Positions 58,100 to 64,000 of a stretch of 64,000 bases of DNA are shown here, one piece after another. Within the stretch, counting starts at the first letter, position 1, and each line of letters begins with the position of its first letter. The translations under genes and the position numbers were made by a program. The stretch comes from Theropithecus gelada (Eukaryota; Chordata; Mammalia; Primates; Cercopithecidae), in NCBI RefSeq assembly GCF_003255815.1, contig NC_037674.1:26317925-26381924 (forward strand), given 5' to 3'. Below the pieces are notes generated by a model that saw only the letters and a list, made by a program, of their open reading frames with translations, was not told the DNA's origin and ran no database searches.

Positions 58100-59050
58100 A
58101 TAGTAACCCCTTAAGTATGATAAATTGAATTTTTGTCATCATCTGGGCACGCATCAGATGTGCGCTGATGCCTGTGGAGGGTCCTCCGCGTTCCTCCTCC
58201 CCCGCTTCCCTCCCCCAGGTTCTGCTCCCGCCATTCTTCATAAATGGAATTCTCCTGCTTCTTTCTCACTCTGTAACACCTGGAGCATCGACAGTGGAGC
58301 CTCCAGCTTTCCTCATCTGTGGCTTCCCTCCAAAATGCTGCTCCCTCCCCTGTTTTCCTGGGGCTCTTGACTCCTCCATTAGCCCTCAGCCTCCTGTCAG
58401 CTCTTGGCCTGTGGTCGCCACAGAGCGTGCGGTCAGCAGGCGTCATGCTGGTTCTCCCTAAGGCCTCTTCCTGTGTTGGCCTCAGCGCCCACAGACCAAA
58501 CCACAGACTGCCAGGACCCCCAGGCCCCTGGCCCCGACAGGCTGCCCTGTTTTGACGTAGCTGTGGGTGGGACTCGTGTCCAAAACCTCAAGGCTAGCTC
58601 TTCCCGCTGGTCCCACATCCCAACTGCCCTGGCCTGTCTCCCCAGCCTCTCATCCCGTTTTGCTCAGCGCAACTCCTCCCTAAGCCAAGCACGCCCTGCT
58701 GCCCACCCAGCTCCCATCTTCTGCAAGGGGGCCTCGTCAAGGAACCCACACCCGGCTTCAATTGTTTGTTCCCTGGCAGTTCCGAGAGAGACCTTTGATA
58801 GAGACAGGAAATAGCCAAGGGGTCCCTGGCAAAACACCCCCTTCAAGCCTAAAACGGCCTGAAAGCTGAAAGACTCGACGGCCAGTCCCGGATGAAACCC
58901 GCAACCCTGAGAGAGAACAGCCAGTCTGCCTGCCCTTCCCCGCCAGCTTATCGATGAAATAACGCGCACATGCGCACTGGGGGAACGGGGGCGGAGCATC
59001 GGGATTTCGCGCCTTGGGCAGGGGGAGGAGCTTGGGCTCTTCAGCTCGAG
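58100..59050. promoter_or_regulatory. GC-rich, promoter-like patch inside intron 1
   Basis: Much higher GC and CpG content than the surroundings, ending in a tight cluster of promoter motifs: GCGCACATGCGCAC (58964-58977, NRF1-like half sites), a GC box GGGGGCGGAGC (58986-58996) and an E2F-type TTTCGCGCC (59005-59013). There is no TATA box. The patch could start an alternative TNFAIP8L3 transcript (minus) or an antisense non-coding RNA (plus). The frames of up to 136 codons in it are a by-product of its composition. Confidence 0.45.
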
Positions 59051-59689
59051 TCTGCTGGCCTGGAATTCAGTCTGAGGTGGAAGGCTGTTAGCAGGACCTC
59101 TTATTTTTTAAGCTGAGAGCTTTCTTTTAATACGTTCTGCTCCCCTCACCTTTCAAAGTGTCTACGGGCCTCATCTTTCCTGGTCATGTGACGAGAACCC
59201 GGTTTTAGACGAACTAAGGAGCAAAAACTTCTGCATCACCTTAACTGTTGTGTTCACCGTGGCGTCCCTGACGTGTGCTAGGAACTCAATAATATACATT
59301 TAAACCTCAAAAAATAAATAGTGATTGGGCAGCCCCGGAAGAGGCCTGAGTCAGGAATGGTCACGGCAGGACAGAGGCGCTGTGGTTTTGTTCCTCCCTG
59401 GCTTTCACCACAGACTCAATGGTAACCGCTCTCACCAAGGTCACCAGATGGTCTTGTAATTGGCCCTGAGGGGTGTCTGGAAACATGGGAGGGCATTTTT
59501 GGTTGTCACACATATAAGTAGGGGTTCTAAAGGCTGTTTCTGGGGGCAGATATGCTAACTACTTGTAATCCTGGAACGCCGAGGGCAGCCCTGATACACA
59601 CGGCCTACCTGGCCGCCAGCAGCAGGGGACCCTCTCTTGGTCTCCCTTTCCTAACCCCACCTCTCCTGGCCCTCCTCAGCCTCCTCCAG
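59051..59689. other. Intronic DNA, no feature recognised
   Basis: Unique sequence between the GC-rich patch and the L2 element, with no coding or RNA signal. Confidence 0.4.
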
Positions 59690-60725
59690 GCCTCCTCCTC
59701 CTCTGTCTATGCCTCATGTCTGGGTGTCCTCCCGAGCTCACTCAGGGTCCTCTTCTCTTGCTAGACACTCCCCAAGTGTGAGATGCCACCCCTGTCCCAT
59801 GGACTGACTCCTGCCCCATATGTTCCCCGGTCCAGGGGACTCTCCTATCCATAACTGCTTGCCCGATCTCTCCACCTGGATTCCCACAGATCCCTCCCCC
59901 TCCACATTCAATATTTCTCTCAGCTCCTTTCTCCAACCCTCCTGAAGTCTTCTCCTTGTATTATATGTGACTCTGCCACCGGCCTGTGTCCGGACAAGAA
60001 CCTGGGGACCATCCTTGCCTTATTTCTCTCCCTCACCTCTCATATCTAACGAGGCCTCCGACTGTCTATTCAGCTTCTGTGATGTCTTTAAATGCACCTG
60101 CCTTCCTCTGCCTCTCTCTTGCTACCTCAGTACAGACCCTTATGGTTTCTTCCCCGAATGTTCGTCTGTCTCCTTGCTCATCTCTCTACCCCAGCTACTG
60201 TTCTATTTTCCACACCAGGCTGACAGCAGGCTTTGATGATGCTGCTCCTCTAGAAAGGGCCTCAAGGGGATTCCCATAAACTTCAAGACAGAGCCCAGAC
60301 AACTCTTTAGCATGGCACACCAGGCCACTGAACTGACATCTGTCTTCTCTTCACCCTCTACAAACCCTAAGCTTCTGGCTCCAGGCCACAGGCAGGTCTC
60401 ACCTGCACCAGGCCTGGGTCACCTTGCACCTTTGCATTTTCTGTCCCTGTGCTGGGACACTGACCTCTTACTCTCTTCCCAGTCCAATTCCTGCTTAGTT
60501 TCCAGGGCTCCATTTGAATGACTTCTGACTTCTAGGCAATTTCTTTTTGCAATCACCTACCCTGTCACTTATCACCTTGTGGAGCAATCAATCATCCACT
60601 AGCTGGATGAGGAATTTTATCACCCACTGGTCTGTGAACTCCTTGAAGGCAGGGCCCAAAGCTTATTTATCTGGGCAACTGTAGCCAGGGACTGAAACAG
60701 AATATTCATTGCTTGAATGCATGGC
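59690..60725 (+). mobile_element. L2 3' region
   Basis: C/T-rich text 'CACCTTGCACCTTTGCATTT', 'CTGTCCCTGTGCTGGGA', 'CACTTATCACCTTGTGG' and 'GTGAACTCCTTGAAGGCAGG' follows the L2 3' consensus in order. It ends near 'TCATTGCTTGAATGCATGG'. Very diverged; the left limit is approximate. Frames of 64-97 codons within are L2 remnants or chance. Confidence 0.8.
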
Positions 60726-60944
60726 TCTCACTCTTGACATTTTATTGAAATGCATTCACGCTCATGTCAGGAGCAATAATGATAATGAGAGCTGGCATGT
60801 CCTCCAACCAGGGGCCTGAGACACTCCCACCTGGGCATGGTTGCCACATCACTCACCAGGTTGCTCTGTCACTCCTTTTCTTTTTATTTAAAAAAGTTAT
60901 TTTCAAAGTAATACAGGGTACAATTATTTAAAAAGTCAAATCAG
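60726..60944. other. No feature recognised
   Basis: Short unique segment between the L2 and an Alu-derived element. Confidence 0.35.
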
Positions 60945-61143
60945 ACTGAGCATGGTGGCTCATGCGTATAATCTCAGCACTTTGGAGGTCAACGTGGGAG
61001 GTTAACTTGAGGCTAGGAGTTCGAGGCTGCAGTAAGCTATGATCATGCCACTGTACTCCAGCCTGGGTGACAGAGCAAGACCTTGTCTCAAAAATAAATA
61101 AATAAATAAAAATAAATAAATAAAAATAAAAAAATAAAGAAAG
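60945..61143 (+). mobile_element. Internally deleted Alu with (AAAT)n tail
   Basis: 'GACTGAGCATGGTGGCTCATG' leads to 'GCTAGGAGTTCGAGGCTGCAG', which jumps from the left arm into the right arm, so about 110 bp of the middle are missing. The tail is an AAAT microsatellite (61090-61140). Confidence 0.9.
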
Positions 61144-63342
61144 AAAAAAAGAAAAGTCATTCTACAAGGGAGGCTTATAACAAAATGTAGCATCCCCAGC
61201 ACACCTCTGATGCTAGCTCCTTACAGACAAAACACTTTAAACTATTTAAGCTGTTTCTCTATATTTAAGTTACATGTGTACACTGTTAATTCTTGATTTT
61301 ATTTGCTTTTAACTTTCTACTGTAGAAGGTGAAAACTTAGCTTTCTTTCCCATTCATTTCTCCTTCCACCTTCCAATTTGCTTCTCTTTCAACATTTGGT
61401 TAAATCAAACTTCAGTGATGACATTACTATGATTTAGCTATCATTCATAGCCAAGTCATGTAGTGTCCTATGACTTCCATGCCAGCATTTCCTTTCTTAT
61501 TCATCTTGTTTTCCCAGGAGTTAAACACTACTTTTTAATCTCCTGGTTAGTTTTTTATCTGTCTAGTGCCAATTCACTCCTAAAGTTCCCAGCAGAATAG
61601 AAAGTTCTTCTCAACAGGTTCAAACACATCAACTAATCAACTGTTCCCATTTTTTTTTTTCTTGAAAACATGTCTGGCAGCCCTCTGTCCCCCAACTCAA
61701 CTCTGGGCATGTTTTTCTCTATGCCTGACACAGGCAGTCAACGTGGGTCCTCCCTTCGTTCTTTACCCCTTCTCTCTTGTGTCCATCTCCTGTTTCTTGG
61801 ATCTCACGACTCCTTTTTCTTAATTTAGTCCTCGGTTCAGTGGAGCACTTGGTCCAGCACAGGTATCAGCATACTGCCTTAAAGAGCCAGAGAGTAAAGG
61901 AGAAAAAGGCAAAATAGAGAATATTGTGTAGGTACTTAAATAACCATGTAAGGTATAAATAACCATGTAAGGTGTACTTAAAAACGTAAACACAAAAACA
62001 GGTGGCAGGCCAGATTTGGCCTGGGGGCCTCAGTTGGCTGCCTCCTGAGTAAGCAGCTATCTCAGGAAGAGGACATGATAAAGTCATTTTTGGGGATCTA
62101 ACATTTCATACAATGACTTTATTCCAACCACACGTTTGATGGATGGTTTACCTTGGTCCAGAGCTCTATGTTGGAAATCATTTGCCTTGAGAATTCAAAG
62201 GCAGGGCATCACTGTTGTCTAAAGTTCAGTGTTGCTATTTAGAAAACTAGTATACATTGGTAAGGGCCTGTTTTTTTCTCTCTGGAAGCTTTTAAGGTTT
62301 TTGCTTCATGACTCGACTCCAGGAATGGCCATAAGACTTGGATTTTTCACTGCCTTAGTCCCTCTAGCACTCAGAAGGGCTTCTGGGGGTGGGTGGGGGC
62401 CCAAGGCAGAGGAAACGGAGAGGAGCATCTGGGCCTGAGATGGGTCAGGGAAGGGAAGACATCCCAGGTAAGGCAGAGAGCCGGGACCAGGGAGATGGGG
62501 AGGACAGGGCGAAGTCAGGAGGAGAAATTGAGGTTCTAGAGTGTAGACAAGATGGGTAGGGCCCATGGGGGAGCCCAGCTTTGCTTTTCTGGAAGTTTTA
62601 GGTTCTTTGAGCTTAAGAGATGCTACCCTCCAGGTGGAGGGGCCCAAGAAAGCTGGGGCAGCCATGACAGGACTCAATGACTCATGAGAGAATGGACTTG
62701 TCCTACAGCACTCCTGTCACGTGCCCCATGATTCCCTAAAACACTGACCAGCTGCTCTTGGCCCTCATGTGGCCTTGATTCCACCTGCGTGCTGTCTCAG
62801 CACCAACCTCCACCCTCTTCACACACTGCTCAGACCTCAGTCACTCCCATTGGGTTACGACAATTTGGCAGAGCTATTTTTTACATAGTTTTTTAAACAA
62901 CAACACAACAGAAAACAAAGCAAAACACTAAGAATGGGTGGAAACAGGCCTCCTCATCCATTCCCTGAGTGTTGGCACATCACTGACCTCCCTCCCAGGA
63001 TGAGGAGAAATCCAGGTTGGTAGCAGCCCCTGTGCTTACCTGCTTACCACGCTTGCTGGTCTTAGGATGAGCTATCCATCATTCTGGGCACAATGCTCCC
63101 TTTGTCCAACAATTTACTCCTAACTCAATCATTCTCCCTTTCATATTCCTTTTAAAATCGCAGTGGTCATAGTCATTCACTTGCAAATAATAAGAAAAGA
63201 CGGCTCCTTCATAAAGGCACTAAATAAAGGAACTTTCCTGCTTTCAACTTGAAAACTAAGAAAGAGTGATTTTTTTTTTTTTTTTTTTCTTAATAAGGGG
63301 AGTTTTCTGGAAGGGTGAAAAAGCATAGTCAACATAGAGTCA
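61144..63342. other. Unique intronic DNA
   Basis: No gene, RNA or confident repeat. A 19-bp tandem pair (AAATAACCATGTAAGGT) lies at about 61938-61974, and T and A runs are present near 61650 and 63271. Frames up to 123 codons are chance. Confidence 0.5.
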
Positions 63343-64000
63343 TGAGTGACTTGATGGGGCTACGTTCTCAGACATGCATTGTTAGGGGATTTTGCCATTG
63401 TGTGAACATCATATGGTATACTTATACAAACCTAGATGGTAAAGCCCACTACCACCTAGGCTACATGGTACAGCCTTTTGCTCCTAGGCTACAAACCTGT
63501 ACCGCATGTTACTGTACTAAATACTGTAGGCACCTGTAACACAATGGTATTTGTATATCCAAACATGTATTAGGTACAGTAAAAATGCAGTATAAAAGAT
63601 AAAAAATGGTCCACTTCTCTAAGGCACTTAGCATGAATAGAGCTTGCAGGACTGGAAGTTGGTCCAGGTGAGTCAGTGAGTAGAGAGTGAATGTGGAAGC
63701 CCAGGACATGACTGTACGCTGCTATAGACTTTATCAATACTTTACACCCAGGTTACACTAATCTTATAAAAAACATTTTTCTTTCTTCAGTGATAAATTA
63801 CCCTTAGCTTACTGAAACATTTTTACTTTATAAACTTTAAATTTTAAAAAACTTTTTGACTTTTGTAATAACACCTTAAAACACAAGCACATTGCAGAGC
63901 TGTACAAAAATTATTTTTTCATTTTTATCTTTATTCTATAAGCTTTTTTCTATTAATTTTTTTTTAACTTTTTAAACTTTTTTGTTAAAAACTAAGAAAA
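63343..64000 (+). mobile_element. DNA-transposon fossil (Tigger-like), copy 2, runs off the edge
   Basis: Shares with 31690-32580, in the same order and orientation, 'CAAACCTAGATGGTA', 'CTACAAACCTGTAC.GCATG', 'GAGCTTGCAGGACTGGAAGT' and the T/A-rich 'TTTTAAACTTTTTTGTTA' end section. The left boundary is near 'CTTGATGGGGCTACGTTCTC'. Confidence 0.65.

Noticed and set aside
1..64000. CRISPR array, operon, tRNA or rRNA gene
   Set aside because: No regularly spaced short repeats, no cloverleaf sequence and no rRNA motifs were seen on either strand; the genome is that of a primate.

Overview
The window is primate nuclear DNA, chromosome-scale and repeat-dense. Evidence is more than twenty Alu copies in both orientations, several LINE-1 (L1) blocks, older MIR, L2, MaLR and ERV-L pieces, DNA-transposon fossils, and one clear vertebrate coding exon. 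There is no operon structure and no dense coding. Almost all the open reading frames are chance frames or frames running through Alu and L1 sequence.

The only protein-coding sequence I can support is the terminal coding exon of TNFAIP8L3 (TIPE3), on the minus strand at 39435-39997. It opens with a clean splice acceptor and ends in a stop. Its N-terminal exon lies upstream on the minus strand and is not found here, so 39998-64000 is read as intron 1. The stretch from 39434 down to about 35950 is the likely 3' UTR, and about 1-35940 is intergenic DNA downstream of the gene.

Layout: 1-4750 holds scattered old repeats with one AluY-like copy and an L1 3' end. 4750-10440 is stacked minus-strand L1 sequence. 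10440-12420 is mostly unique. 12420-21650 is a large block of L1 5' regions (with internal tandem repeats) and ORF2, invaded by Alus and a MER1-type hAT element. 21650-25580 is mostly unique. 25580-27070 is a three-level nest: an old ERV-L LTR is interrupted by an Alu, which is interrupted by a young gammaretrovirus-like LTR. 27070-35940 is mostly unique with an AluY, a Tigger-like fossil and a MaLR LTR. 35940-40000 is the TNFAIP8L3 3' end. 40000-64000 is intronic, with a GC-rich promoter-like patch at about 58100-59050, an old L1 at 52310-55500, an L2 at 59690-60725 and the start of a second Tigger-like copy at the right edge.

The most notable locus is 26139-26756. It has a 489-bp LTR with TG/CA ends, a perfect 18-bp tRNA-Gly primer binding site 2 bp after it, a single N, then a second 100-bp LTR end that differs at one base. 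The whole is flanked by a 4-bp CTAG duplication inside an Alu. This reads as a recently integrated provirus whose interior is missing from the sequence. Young gammaretroviral proviruses of this kind are known in chimpanzee, gorilla and Old World monkeys but not in humans. The source is therefore probably a non-human catarrhine primate, although the gene and most repeats look human-like. I found no evidence for a wholly new biological system.
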